Part shown: positions 37,912 to 47,239 of the stretch, piece by piece
How the letters are laid out: the number at the start of each line of letters is the position of its first letter
Position numbering within the stretch: position 1 is the stretch's first letter
Assembly: GCA_963851095.1 (NCBI GenBank)
Contig: CAWKOX010000009.1
Location: 62,001-126,000 of the forward strand
DNA: 64,000 nt
DNA from: Oleispira sp963851095
Lineage (GTDB): Bacteria > Pseudomonadota > Gammaproteobacteria > Pseudomonadales > Oceanobacteraceae
Direction: 5' to 3'
Made by a program: the position numbers and the translations under genes
Notes under the pieces: model-generated
Database searches by the model: none
Told to the model about the DNA's origin: nothing
The model's input: only the letters and a program-made list of their open reading frames with translations

Positions 37912-39939
37912 TTAAAAATCCGCCATCAAGTTTTTCAAGCTCTTCATGGTTTCTTGGCCTCGGGCTTTTTGCTCTTCAGCAGACACCTCGGTTCGACCTT
38001 CCCATTCAACATCATCTTGCGGTAATTCATCTAAGAAACGGCTGTGGGTGGTATCGAGAATTTCCCCAAACTGCTTACGCTTAGCGGCGTAAGTGATGGT
38101 TAGTGTGCGCTGTGCGCGAGTAATACCTACGTACATTAAGCGGCGTTCTTCATCGATGGTATCGGCTTCAATGCTGTTTCTGTGCGGCATCAATTCTTCT
38201 TCAAGACCCACCATGTAAACATGCGGAAACTCTAGACCTTTGGATGCGTGTAGGGTCATTAATTGAACCTGATCTTCTTCATCTTCATCAGCTTGGCGTT
38301 CTAGCATGTCACGTAGAATCAGCTTGCTTACCGCGTCTTCAATGGTGACTTCATCGCCCACTTCATCGGCTTTCTCGATCATCTTTGAGATCGAGTCGAC
38401 TAAGTACCAAACGTTGCTCATGCGACGTTCTGCCTGATGTGGCGTGCCACTGGTCAGATTAAGGTGCGCTTCGTAATCGAGGTCTTCGATCATTTCTTTT
38501 ACGGCGGCAACTGCATCATCGGCATAGGCCATGCGGGTGATGTTATTGAGCCAGTGACCGAAACGTCTTAACTTATCTAACGCTTTCGGCGTTAGTAGTT
38601 GTTCAAGACCCAGTTCGGTGGTGGCCGCCATCATCGAGATGCCGCGACGAATACTGTATTCGCTGAGTTTTTCGATGGTGCTTGGGCCGATTTCACGACG
38701 CGGGGTATTAATGATGCGCAAGAATGCGGAATCGTCGGTCGGGTTAATCAGCAAGCGTAAATAACCCATGATGTCTTTAATTTCGCTGCGACCAAAGAAG
38801 GACTGACCACCGCTTAATTTGTAAGGCACCTGATGCGCTTGCAGCTTCATTTCTAGAATGCGTGATTGATGATTGCCACGATACAGCACGGCGAAGTCGG
38901 AGAACTTGCCACCATAGCGCATACGACGTTCAACGATGCCGGTAACAACGCGTTCGGCTTCGATTTCATCATTCTTACATTTAAGAATTTTAATCGGGTC
39001 GCCGTAGCCTTTATCCGACCACAGCTTTTTGATCAGTTCGTGCGGGTTGTTATCAATTACCTTGTTGGCAGCATTTAGAATCAAGCCCGTCGAGCGATAG
39101 TTTTGCTCGAGCTTTACCAGCTTCAAATGTGGGTAATCGACCTTTAATAAATTCAGGTTTTCAGGTCGAGCACCACGCCAGGCGTAAATCGATTGGTCAT
39201 CGTCGCCTACCACGGTTAAACCGTTACGATTGCCCAACAGCATTTTTACCAGTTCGTACTGGCTGGTATTGGTATCTTGATACTCATCCACGAGCAAATA
39301 GCGGATTTTACTCTGCCAGCGGGTTAATACGTCGGGGTGGTTTTTAAACAACATGGTCGGAACCCAAATAAGGTCGTCGAAATCCACCGCGTTATAAGCT
39401 TTCAGCGTGCGCTGATACACCGAGTAGCATTGAGCGATCATCATTTCTTGCGGGTTTTCCGCTTTGTTGATGGCTTGCTCGGGTTCTAACATGTCGTTTT
39501 TAAGATTAGAGATGGCGCTTTGAACCATGTCTAGTGCGTCATCATCTTGGTCATGATCACGCATCATGATGTCTTTTAGAATGTTCTTGGCATCATCTTG
39601 GTCGATGATCGAAAATCCAGTCCGGTAGCCTGCGGCTTTGTATTCCGAGCGAATGATGTTTAAGCCGAGGTTGTGAAAGGTCGATACGGTTAAGCCTCGG
39701 CCTTTGCCGCCTTGTAATAGCTGGCTGACACGCTCTTTCATTTCACGTGAGGCTTTATTGGTAAAGGTCACTGCAGCGATATGATGCGCTTTAATACCAC
39801 AGCTTTCGATCAGGTAGGCAATTTTACGGGTGATTACGCTGGTTTTGCCCGAGCCTGCACCGGCAAGTACCAATAATGGCCCATCGATGTATTTCGCGGC
39901 TTCTTTTTGCCTTGGGTTTAGATGACTTAAGTCGACCAC
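37912..39939 (-). CDS. rep: ATP-dependent DNA helicase Rep
   Basis: 675 residues, the Rep length. GTG 39939 has GAGGAA seven bases ahead. UvrD/Rep motifs are seen: LVLAGAGSGKTSVITRKIAYL (Walker A), AAVTFTNKASREMKERV (Ia), LVDEYQDTNTSQYELV (II), VVGDDDQSIYAWRGA (III), LEQNYRST (IV), LMTLHASKGLEFPHVYM (V) and EERRLMYVGITRAQ (VI). It is a 3'-5' helicase that helps forks past protein blocks. The N-terminal LNPRQKEA matches Rep rather than UvrD or PcrA. Confidence 0.95.
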   Translation of the reverse strand: MVDLSHLNPRQKEAAKYIDGPLLVLAGAGSGKTSVITRKIAYLIESCGIKAHHIAAVTFTNKASREMKERVSQLLQGGKGRGLTVSTFHNLGLNIIRSEYKAAGYRTGFSIIDQDDAKNILKDIMMRDHDQDDDALDMVQSAISNLKNDMLEPEQAINKAENPQEMMIAQCYSVYQRTLKAYNAVDFDDLIWVPTMLFKNHPDVLTRWQSKIRYLLVDEYQDTNTSQYELVKMLLGNRNGLTVVGDDDQSIYAWRGARPENLNLLKVDYPHLKLVKLEQNYRSTGLILNAANKVIDNNPHELIKKLWSDKGYGDPIKILKCKNDEIEAERVVTGIVERRMRYGGKFSDFAVLYRGNHQSRILEMKLQAHQVPYKLSGGQSFFGRSEIKDIMGYLRLLINPTDDSAFLRIINTPRREIGPSTIEKLSEYSIRRGISMMAATTELGLEQLLTPKALDKLRRFGHWLNNITRMAYADDAVAAVKEMIEDLDYEAHLNLTSGTPHQAERRMSNVWYLVDSISKMIEKADEVGDEVTIEDAVSKLILRDMLERQADEDEEDQVQLMTLHASKGLEFPHVYMVGLEEELMPHRNSIEADTIDEERRLMYVGITRAQRTLTITYAAKRKQFGEILDTTHSRFLDELPQDDVEWEGRTEVSAEEQKARGQETMKSLKNLMADF

Positions 39940-40037
39940 AAATATTCCTCTCTCATTCAGGTCGCTATTCTAACAACGATGGCGAAATTTGATAGCAGTC
40001 CGTCTTAATGGGCATGAAGAAAGCGCGTTATTGAGTG

Positions 40038-41555
40038 TTAATTTTGGCGATAGCGTTCTAGTTTCCGATAGCTGAGTGCTTCCATGATATGACCCGTTTG
40101 GATGTGTTCGCTTTCGTCTAGGTCTGCAATGGTGCGAGAGATTTTTAATACTCGATGATAAGCCCGTGCACTCAGGTTGAGTTTTTCAATCGCTAAGCGC
40201 AATAGGTTTTCATCCTCTTCGCTTAATCGACAAAACTCTTCAACTTGAGCGTTGCTGAGCTGGCCATTGCTGCAGCCTTGACGCTGGGTTTGTGTTTGCC
40301 AGGCATTAAGCACTCGGACTTGTACGGTCGCGCTATTTTCTTGAGAGCTGGAGTGTGTTTTTTGCAGTTCTAAAATTGAAATAGGGGGCACTTCAACTTG
40401 TAGATCGATTCGATCAAGTAGCGGCCCTGAGGTTTGCCCTTGGTAGCGTTTTACTTGATCTTCTGTGCAAGTACATTTGCTGGATTTGTCGCCGTAATAA
40501 CCACAAGGGCATGGATTCATCGCGGCAACGAGTTGAAAACGAGCCGGGTAGGTCACTTGTTGGCTGGCGCGGGCAATGCAAATTTCTCCGCTTTCGAGTG
40601 GTTCGCGTAATACATCCAATACTTTACGGCTGAATTCCGGTAGCTCGTCTAAAAATAAAATTCCGCCATGAGCTAACGATATTTCTCCCGGTTTTGGCTT
40701 GCCGCCTCCGCCCACTAATGAGATGCCGGAGGCAGTATGGTGTGGGCTTCTAAACGGCCGTTGCTTCCATTGTTTTAACCAGACGGTTTGCTGTTGGCTG
40801 ATGGAGTAAATGGCGGCACTTTCTAAGGCTTCTTGTTCGGACATCGGCGGTAATATGCCAGGTAAACGGCTGGCTAACATGGTTTTCCCGGTACCTGGGG
40901 GGCCAATGAATAATAAGTTATGTTTTCCTGCCGCCGTAATTTCGAGTGCTCGTTTGGCTTGTGCTTGGCCGCGAACTTCATTTAGATCGGCATGGTCAGC
41001 AGTGAATTCTGGCAGCTCGATATTTTCTATTTCTTCTAGACTCGATTGGCAGCAGAGGTAAGCGCAGACTTCTAACAAGCTGTTCGCACTTTTTTGTTGG
41101 GCGCCTTGGCAAAGGGACGCTTCTTCGGCATTATCTTTGGGTAAGATTAAGGTTTTGTTAGTCTGTTGGGTTTGAATTGCTGCGCTTAAAATTCCTCGTA
41201 TCGGGCGGATTTCTCCACTGAGAGCAAGCTCGCCAATAAATTCATGTTGCTTTAATAGCGCTGCGGGAATTTCACCTGCGGCAGCGAGTATACCAATCGC
41301 GATGGCAAGGTCGTAGCGACCGCCTTCTTTGGGAAGATCGGCAGGGGCGAGGTTGATGGTGATCTTTTTTGCGGGAAACTCAAAGTTGCTGTTCAGGATG
41401 GCACTGCGAACGCGGTCTTTGCTTTCTTTAACCGCAGTTTCGGGTAGGCCAACCATGTTCATAGCGGGTAAGCCATTGGAAAGATGAACTTCAACGGTGA
41501 CCAAAGGTGCTTGAATACCCACTTGGGCGCGGGTTTGAACGATCGCTAATGACAT
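40038..41555 (-). CDS. comM: YifB/ComM AAA+ helicase (Mg-chelatase-like)
   Basis: 505 residues. The N-terminal Lon-like ChlI domain (VEVHLSNGLPAMNMVGLPETAVKES) is followed by a Mg-chelatase AAA+ core with LFIGPPGTGKTMLASRLPG (Walker A) and ILFLDELPEF (Walker B), and the zinc/cysteine loop MNPCPCGYYG. ComM drives branch migration in natural transformation. It is followed closely by ubiK upstream on the same strand, as in Pseudomonas. Confidence 0.95.
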   Translation of the reverse strand: MSLAIVQTRAQVGIQAPLVTVEVHLSNGLPAMNMVGLPETAVKESKDRVRSAILNSNFEFPAKKITINLAPADLPKEGGRYDLAIAIGILAAAGEIPAALLKQHEFIGELALSGEIRPIRGILSAAIQTQQTNKTLILPKDNAEEASLCQGAQQKSANSLLEVCAYLCCQSSLEEIENIELPEFTADHADLNEVRGQAQAKRALEITAAGKHNLLFIGPPGTGKTMLASRLPGILPPMSEQEALESAAIYSISQQQTVWLKQWKQRPFRSPHHTASGISLVGGGGKPKPGEISLAHGGILFLDELPEFSRKVLDVLREPLESGEICIARASQQVTYPARFQLVAAMNPCPCGYYGDKSSKCTCTEDQVKRYQGQTSGPLLDRIDLQVEVPPISILELQKTHSSSQENSATVQVRVLNAWQTQTQRQGCSNGQLSNAQVEEFCRLSEEDENLLRLAIEKLNLSARAYHRVLKISRTIADLDESEHIQTGHIMEALSYRKLERYRQN

Positions 41556-41649
41556 GCATTCTTTCCATAGAATAATAATACATTAGCAAGCTTAGGTAAG
41601 TTACGAGCAAATTGCCGTGGGGCGAAAGTCGTAACTTACTCAGATAAAA

Positions 41650-41913
41650 TTAATCTTTTTGTTCGAGTTCTGCTTTTAAATCGGCCAGCTGCTGTTCTAA
41701 ATTCGTTAAACGTTCTTGTGTACGATTCAGTAATTCAGCTTGTACGTCAAATTCTTCACGGGTTACCAAATTTGCCTGCACTAACCATTGTTGAAAATGC
41801 GCTTTCGCCATCATTTTCATTTCTTCACTAAGCGCTTGGCCTGGTAAGCCTTTTTCGCTCAAACCTTGCATCCATTGATCGGCAAGGCCTTTTAGTTGTG
41901 CGGGATTGAACAT
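41650..41913 (-). CDS. ubiK: Ubiquinone biosynthesis accessory factor UbiK (YqiC)
   Basis: 87 residues: an amphipathic N-terminal part (MFNPAQLKGLADQWMQGL) and a C-terminal coiled coil (AELLNRTQERLTNLEQQL...LKAELEQ) that makes trimers. UbiK works with UbiJ in the Ubi metabolon, needed for aerobic ubiquinone synthesis. Its place before comM is conserved. Confidence 0.92.
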   Translation of the reverse strand: MFNPAQLKGLADQWMQGLSEKGLPGQALSEEMKMMAKAHFQQWLVQANLVTREEFDVQAELLNRTQERLTNLEQQLADLKAELEQKD

Positions 41914-41945
41914 TGGGTAACCCTGTATTGAGTGTGTTTTGCTGA

Positions 41946-42716
41946 TTATACCAGCAAATAACCGCCATCAACATTAATGCAGGCGCCGGTTGTATAGCTA
42001 GAAGCTTCTGAGGCTAGGTATAAAACGGTACCTGCCATTTCTTCTGGCATGGCCGCACGTTTCATGGGAATGTGCATCAACGCTTGTTTCATGATGGCAT
42101 CATTAGTAGTGAGTGCGCTGGCAAACTTAGTATCGGTTAAACCCGGTAATAAAGCGTTTACACGAATGCCTTGTGGTGCGCATTCTTTAGCAAAGGCTTT
42201 CGTCATGGCGATCACAGAAGATTTTGTGATCGAATAAATACCTTGGAAGTCACCCGGGATCACACCATTCACAGAAGCAACGTTGATGATGTTGCCGCCG
42301 CCATTTTTCTTCATGATCTTGCCAGCGGTGACCGACATAAAGAAGTAACCGCGAATATTCACGTCGGTGGTTTTTTGGAAGGCGCTCAGGTCAGTATCTA
42401 AAATGTGGCCAAAGTAGGGATTAGCAGCGGCGTTGTTGACTAGGATATCCAACTTGCCATGTTTTTCTTCAATCTGTTTAAAGCAACTTTCAATTTGGTC
42501 CATTTCACCAATGTGACAGGCGATGGCTTCTGCGCTACCACCGGCTTTAATAATCTCATCGGCCACTACCTGACAGCCATCAATCTTACGGCTAGAAACA
42601 ATCACGTGTGCACCGGCACTGGCTAATAGTTTGGCAATGCTTTCGCCAATACCACGGCTTGCGCCTGTTACTAAGGCTACTTTGTCTTTTAGGCTAAATA
42701 AGTTTTCTACCGACAT
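41946..42716 (-). CDS. SDR family oxidoreductase
   Basis: 256 residues. Cofactor loop TGASRGIGESIAKLL, NNAAANPYFG in place of NNAG, catalytic INVASVNGVIPG and YSITKSSVIAMTKA, and a C-terminus (GACINVDGGYLLV) normal for this subfamily. The Ser/Tyr/Lys triad is present. The substrate is unknown; this subgroup includes glucose/ribitol-type and short-chain alcohol dehydrogenases. It is divergent to the urease operon across a 443-base regulatory region. Confidence 0.92.
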   Translation of the reverse strand: MSVENLFSLKDKVALVTGASRGIGESIAKLLASAGAHVIVSSRKIDGCQVVADEIIKAGGSAEAIACHIGEMDQIESCFKQIEEKHGKLDILVNNAAANPYFGHILDTDLSAFQKTTDVNIRGYFFMSVTAGKIMKKNGGGNIINVASVNGVIPGDFQGIYSITKSSVIAMTKAFAKECAPQGIRVNALLPGLTDTKFASALTTNDAIMKQALMHIPMKRAAMPEEMAGTVLYLASEASSYTTGACINVDGGYLLV

Positions 42717-42914
42717 GATGTTCTCTCTTTTATAGCGTTCTAATTAGCTAGTGCTGAGGTGGGGAATAGCACTAGGTATTTATGGATTAAAACCAGTGTA
42801 GTGAAAAGATCGTCATTCATTAACTGAATAATATGGATTGAATAGGATTCGCCAAACTTATTTAACGAGTCTCTTTATGCACCATCTTTTACATACAAGT
42901 GAAGCCTTTTGGAA

Positions 42915-42954
42915 TGCACAGCAATGCTGCATTCGAATGCACTAACTTGGTGCT
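42915..42954 (+). promoter_or_regulatory. Tandem NtrC-like binding sites upstream of urease
   Basis: The better site, TGCACTAACTTGGTGCT (42938-42954), matches the NtrC palindrome TGCACY-N5-RGTGCA at all but the last base. A second, TGCACAGCAATGCTGCA (42915-42931), matches with two changes. Their centres are 23 bases apart, about two helical turns, and about 160-190 bases ahead of the predicted start point, a normal place for an NtrC enhancer. A half-site TGCACCA lies further up at 42878. The rest of 42717-43159 shows no convincing gene. Confidence 0.75.
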
Positions 42955-43088
42955 GCGAAGTGTGTCTGCATCAATATTGTGCGTATAGATGTTATTGCTG
43001 ACTGAAATATAATCAATAATTATCCTGCTAAAGCTGACAATCCTCGTAAAAAGAGAAAAATCAGTCATTTGGCTAATATGCTGATAAT

Positions 43089-43104
43089 TGGCAAGCCCCT
43101 TGCT
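43089..43104 (+). promoter_or_regulatory. Sigma-54 promoter of the urease operon
   Basis: TGGCAAGCCCCTTGCT fits the -24/-12 consensus TGGCAC-N5-TTGCW, with the required GG-N10-GC spacing. The start point would be near 43115, leaving a 45-base leader before ureD. Confidence 0.82.
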
Positions 43105-43159
43105 GTGCTTACTCAGTTCTATATTAATACGTTTTAAATTTGTTAAAAGGTAAGCCTGT

Positions 43160-44041
43160 TTGCAACCGCAAAAACTTGATCCCAATTTACATTGGCTGGC
43201 GAATTATCAAGCCCAGCTGGTCTATATTGATGGCAAAACACGCCTAGGAAAAACGAGTCATTTTGGCCCGCTGCGAGTACAGCGAGCTTTTTATCCGGAA
43301 GGTGATGTTTGTGCCCATCTGTATTTATTACATCCGCCGGGTGGGCTGGTGGCTGGGGATTATTTAACGATTAGTTTACATTTGCAGCCTCATGCACAAG
43401 CTCTGATGACGACACCTTCTGCAGGAAAAATTTATAACAATATTACTGAGCGTAAACAGTTTCAGAAAGTCTCATTAAAAATAGAAGAGGGTGCCGTTTT
43501 AGAATGGATGCCTCAAGAAACCTTGGTATTTGATGGCGCGGAAGGTGAGTTGATTACTGAAATAGAATTGCACGGTAAGGCTCAGTTCATGGGTTGGGAT
43601 ATTGTGTGTTTGGGCCGCCCGAGCAGTGAAGATTGGTTTGAGCGTGGCAGTATTCGGCAGGCGATATCAATTCAACAAAATGGGCAGCCATTATTTATTG
43701 AGTGTAATACGATTTCTGCTGATGGCGATATTATGCGAGACAAAGCTGGCTTGGCACAACAGGCAGTCTTTGGCAGTTTTATTTTAACCAATGAGTCCAA
43801 TTCCATTCCTGAGTTAGAGGAAGAGCAGCGAGAAGTTTTAGAAGCCTTGGCTGCCTTGACGGCGGAAACGGGGCAAGCAAAAGGTTTGGTTGCGGTGACG
43901 CATAAGCCGGGTTTAGTGATTGTACGTTACCTTGGTCCGTGTGCGGACAATGCGAAAAAAGTGTTTATAAAGTATTGGCAATGGATGCGACCGTTTGTGA
44001 ATGGTCGTGAGGCCTGCGCGCCAAGAATTTGGAATACCTAA
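43160..44041 (+). CDS. ureD: Urease accessory protein UreD
   Basis: 293 residues. The best start is TTG 43160 with AAAAGG about ten bases ahead; no ATG or GTG fits. Family features are ANYQAQLVYIDGKTRLGKTS near the start, LHPPGGLVAGDYL, and TPSAGKIYNN. UreD is the scaffold that binds apo-urease and recruits UreF-UreG for nickel delivery. It is the first gene after the sigma-54 promoter; ureA follows after 45 bases. Confidence 0.95.
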   Translation: MQPQKLDPNLHWLANYQAQLVYIDGKTRLGKTSHFGPLRVQRAFYPEGDVCAHLYLLHPPGGLVAGDYLTISLHLQPHAQALMTTPSAGKIYNNITERKQFQKVSLKIEEGAVLEWMPQETLVFDGAEGELITEIELHGKAQFMGWDIVCLGRPSSEDWFERGSIRQAISIQQNGQPLFIECNTISADGDIMRDKAGLAQQAVFGSFILTNESNSIPELEEEQREVLEALAALTAETGQAKGLVAVTHKPGLVIVRYLGPCADNAKKVFIKYWQWMRPFVNGREACAPRIWNT

Positions 44042-44086
44042 TGTTAACGAAAATTTAACAAATAAAAATTAAGTAAAGGTTTTATT

Positions 44087-44389
44087 ATGGAATTATCGCC
44101 AAGAGAAAAAGATAAGTTATTAGTTTATATGGCGGGCGAACTGGCTGAAAAACGTCGTGCTCGTGGCGTTAAATTAAACTACCCAGAATGTATAGCAATT
44201 ATTACTTCGTTTATTGTTGAAGGTGCTCGTGATGGTCGAACGGTGGCTGATTTAATGAACGCTGGGCGTGAAGTTATTTCTAGTGATGAAGTAATGGATG
44301 GTGTGGCATCGATGATTCACGACGTACAGGTTGAAGCCACATTTCCTGATGGCACTAAATTAGTAACGGTTCATTCTCCGATTGTTTAA
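44087..44389 (+). CDS. ureA: Urease gamma subunit
   Basis: 100 residues, the exact family length: MELSPREKDKLLVYMAGELA, then LNYPECIAIITSFIVEGARDG and TFPDGTKLVTVHSPIV. Three copies join UreB and UreC in the (ABC)3 urease. It lies 45 bases after ureD and 45 before ureB. Confidence 0.98.
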   Translation: MELSPREKDKLLVYMAGELAEKRRARGVKLNYPECIAIITSFIVEGARDGRTVADLMNAGREVISSDEVMDGVASMIHDVQVEATFPDGTKLVTVHSPIV

Positions 44390-44434
44390 GCCAAGCGTTA
44401 TAAACAACAAAGAAGACAAGGAAGAAAAAAGATT

Positions 44435-44749
44435 ATGATTCCAGGTGAAATAATTCCAGCCTCGGGCCCAGGCAGTGATATTGAATTAAACGTTGGCCAA
44501 AAAACCATGAGCGTAAAAGTTTCAAACTCCGGTGATCGCCCCATTCAAATTGGCTCGCACTATCACTTTTTTGAAGCCAATCTTGCATTGCAATTTGAAC
44601 GCGAAGCAACAAAAGGTTTTCGTTTAAACATAGCCGCAGGCACCGCAGTGCGTTTTGAACCAGGCCAAGTGCGTGAAGTTGAATTGGTAGAATATGCCGG
44701 AACCAAAACCATTTATGGTTTCCGTGGTGATGTAATGGGCAAGCTTTAA
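44435..44749 (+). CDS. ureB: Urease beta subunit
   Basis: 104 residues: MIPGEIIPASGPGSDIELN, GDRPIQIGSHYHFFEAN and AAGTAVRFEPGQ are standard UreB blocks. It is a structural subunit packed on UreC and carries no catalytic residue. It is followed by an unusually long 196-base spacer before ureC. Confidence 0.98.
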   Translation: MIPGEIIPASGPGSDIELNVGQKTMSVKVSNSGDRPIQIGSHYHFFEANLALQFEREATKGFRLNIAAGTAVRFEPGQVREVELVEYAGTKTIYGFRGDVMGKL

Positions 44750-44759
44750 AAACAGAGTG

Positions 44760-44905
44760 TCAGAAATAACGTTTTAATACCGGCACTTTCATTGTTTCCC
44801 ATGGCGGCACGCAGCAAGTACCTCCCTGTATGCTCAACGATTTGGTCCCTCAAATCGATGGCCTTGTGTGAATCAATAAAAGTCCCTAACAGTTTTTTAT
44901 ATTTA
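44760..44905 (+). repeat. Structured spacer between ureB and ureC
   Basis: A 196-base spacer inside an operon whose other early gaps are 45 bases or less. It holds a perfect hairpin GATTTG-GTCCCT-CAAATC (44839-44856) and a C/G-rich stretch with CCCATGGCGGCACGCAGC (about 44800-44817), unlike the flanking A/T-rich leader. There is no open frame of note. It looks like an inserted small repeat element. No T run follows the hairpin, so it is not an obvious terminator. Confidence 0.4.
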
Positions 44906-44945
44906 CTGGTTTATGTTTTTAAAACAGTAAAGGAAAGTGAATGAA

Positions 44946-46649
44946 ATGACTAAAATAGATCGCAGAACTTACGTTGATATGTATGGCCCAACCGTAGGCG
45001 ACAAAGTTCGCTTAGGGGATACAGAGTTATTTATTTCACCAGAAAAAGACTTCACAGTGTATGGCGACGAAGTGAAGTTTGGTGGCGGAAAAGTAATTCG
45101 TGATGGCATGGGGCAGAGTCAAGCAACCTCCGATAAAGTACCCGATACCGTTATTACTAACGCATTGATTTTAGATGCTAGCGGTATTATTAAAGCCGAC
45201 GTTGCGTTAAACGGTGGCTATATTCAAGCCATTGGCAAAGCGGGTAATCCCGATACTCAGGCAGGCGTTACGATTGAAGTTGGCCCAGGTACTGAAGTGA
45301 TTGCGGGCGAAGGTCAAATTTTAACGGCGGGTGCGATTGATGCACATATTCATTTTATTTGCCCACAGCAAGTAGAAGAAGCGTTAATGGCTGGCACTAC
45401 CACTATGATTGGTGGTGGTACTGGTCCAGCAACAGGAACAAACGCAACGACCTGCACACCTGGGCCTTGGCACTTGGGTAAAATGATGCAAGCCGTTGAT
45501 GAGTTGCCAATGAACTTTGGATTTCTAGGTAAAGGAAATGCTTCTTTGCCAGAAGCATTAGAAGAACAATGTTTAGCGGGCGCGGTTGGTTTAAAGCTTC
45601 ACGAAGATTGGGGCACAACTCCAGCGTCAATTGATAACTGCTTAACCGTTGCAGAAAAGTACGATGTGCAAGTGGCGATTCATACCGATACGTTAAACGA
45701 ATCGGGTTTTGTTGAAGACACATTGGGTGCATTGAAAGGCCGCGTTATTCATACTTACCATACCGAAGGTGCAGGTGGTGGCCACGCGCCCGATATTATT
45801 AAAGCCTGTGGTGAATCAAACGTATTACCTTCGTCAACCAATCCAACGCGCCCTTACACGGTAAATACCGTTGATGAACATTTAGATATGCTGATGGTTT
45901 GCCATCACCTTGATCCTAATATTCCTGAAGATGTGGCGTTTGCGGATTCACGAATTCGTCGTGAAACGATTGCGGCAGAAGATATTCTGCACGACCTCGG
46001 TGCTTTCTCCATGATCTCTTCCGATTCTCAGGCGATGGGTCGTGTGGGTGAAGTGATTACACGTACGTGGCAAACGGCACATAAAATGAAAGTTCAGCGC
46101 GGTCCTCTGCCAGAAGATAGTGCTGATAATGATAACTTTCGCGCACGTCGTTATATTGCGAAATATACAATCAACCCGGCGATTACTCATGGCATTTCTG
46201 ATCATGTAGGGTCGATCGAAGTGGGCAAATATGCCGATTTGGTTTTATGGAAACCGATGTTCTTTGGTACTAAACCTTCGCTAATTTTAAAAGGCGGCAT
46301 GATCGCTGCTGCGCCAATGGGCGATCCGAATGCGTCTATTCCAACACCACAACCTGTGCATTATCGTTTGATGTTTGGGGCGATGGGCAAAGCCGTTTCT
46401 AAAACCAGTTTAACCTTTGTTTCAAAAGCTTCGATCGAAAACGATACGTTATCGCATTTAGGGTTGGATAAAGAATTGGTTGCGGTTAAAAACTGTCGCT
46501 CAATACGCAAGTGCGACATGGTATTAAACGATTATCAGCCGACTGTTGAAGTTGATCCACAAACGTATGTGGTAAAAGCGGATGGAGTTGAATTAACGTG
46601 TGAGCCTGCGGAAGACTTGCCATTGGCTCAGCGCTATTATTTATTTTAA
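44946..46649 (+). CDS. ureC: Urease alpha (catalytic) subunit
   Basis: 567 residues from ATG 44946 with AGGAAA ahead; this is the normal UreC length (GTG 44937 is less likely). The nickel ligands are visible: HIHF, the carbamylated Lys in VGLKLHEDWG, the His of VAIHTDTLNESGF and of HTYHTEGAGGGHAPD, and Asp in ISSDSQAMGR. The mobile flap has MVCHHLDPNIPEDVAF with the catalytic His. It hydrolyses urea to ammonia and carbamate in the cytoplasm. ureE follows after 15 bases. Confidence 0.99.
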   Translation: MTKIDRRTYVDMYGPTVGDKVRLGDTELFISPEKDFTVYGDEVKFGGGKVIRDGMGQSQATSDKVPDTVITNALILDASGIIKADVALNGGYIQAIGKAGNPDTQAGVTIEVGPGTEVIAGEGQILTAGAIDAHIHFICPQQVEEALMAGTTTMIGGGTGPATGTNATTCTPGPWHLGKMMQAVDELPMNFGFLGKGNASLPEALEEQCLAGAVGLKLHEDWGTTPASIDNCLTVAEKYDVQVAIHTDTLNESGFVEDTLGALKGRVIHTYHTEGAGGGHAPDIIKACGESNVLPSSTNPTRPYTVNTVDEHLDMLMVCHHLDPNIPEDVAFADSRIRRETIAAEDILHDLGAFSMISSDSQAMGRVGEVITRTWQTAHKMKVQRGPLPEDSADNDNFRARRYIAKYTINPAITHGISDHVGSIEVGKYADLVLWKPMFFGTKPSLILKGGMIAAAPMGDPNASIPTPQPVHYRLMFGAMGKAVSKTSLTFVSKASIENDTLSHLGLDKELVAVKNCRSIRKCDMVLNDYQPTVEVDPQTYVVKADGVELTCEPAEDLPLAQRYYLF

Positions 46650-46664
46650 GAATAGAGAAATGTT

Positions 46665-47237
46665 TTGATTAAAATTACAGATAAAATTCTTGACCCAACC
46701 GGTGAGGAAATTATTAAAGACAGTATTTGTCTACCGTTTGATGAGCGTAAGCGTGGGCGTTTTAAAACCCAAACAATCACAGGCCAAGAAGTCGGTATTA
46801 TGATCGACCGTGGTGAAGTGATGCGCGGTGGAACGCTAATGCGATGTGATGCGGGTGATGTTTATAAAATCATCGCGGCGGACGAAGTTGTAACAACTGC
46901 GACAACCGATGACTCAACTTTATTTGCGCGTGGATGCTATCACTTAGGTAATCGCCATGTAGCTTTGCAAGTGGGTGATGGTTGGTTGCGTTATCAAAAC
47001 GATTACGTGTTGGATGATATGTTGATTCAACTTGGACTGAAAGTGATTCACGAACCTGCACCGTTTGAACCGGAAAACGGCGCGTACGGTGATCATGGTG
47101 GACATTCTCACGGGGATGATGATTATGAGCATCCAGACATTCATGCAGAAGAGCACTCACACACTCACGATCATGGCCATTCGCATAGCCATTCTCATGA
47201 TCACTCTCATAATAAAAAACACAGTCATGAGCACTAA
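46665..47237 (+). CDS. ureE: Urease nickel metallochaperone UreE with histidine-rich tail
   Basis: 190 residues from a TTG start at 46665; the ATG at 46660 is out of frame and stops at once. The peptide-binding and metal domains are seen (RKRGRFKTQTITGQEVGIMI, YHLGNRHVALQVG). The last ~45 residues contain about 20 His in HSH and HDH runs, a nickel-storing tail as in Klebsiella. It hands nickel to UreG. It overlaps nothing and is 2 bases from ureF. Confidence 0.96.
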   Translation: MIKITDKILDPTGEEIIKDSICLPFDERKRGRFKTQTITGQEVGIMIDRGEVMRGGTLMRCDAGDVYKIIAADEVVTTATTDDSTLFARGCYHLGNRHVALQVGDGWLRYQNDYVLDDMLIQLGLKVIHEPAPFEPENGAYGDHGGHSHGDDDYEHPDIHAEEHSHTHDHGHSHSHSHDHSHNKKHSHEH

Positions 47238-47239
47238 CC

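Noticed and set aside
42889..43185. 98-residue minus-strand open frame ahead of ureD
   Set aside because: It covers the NtrC-like sites and the sigma-54 promoter, has no family resemblance or ribosome site, and overlaps the ureD start.
44937..44945. GTG start for ureC at 44937
   Set aside because: It would overlap the AGGAAA ribosome site; ATG 44946 gives the family length of 567 residues.
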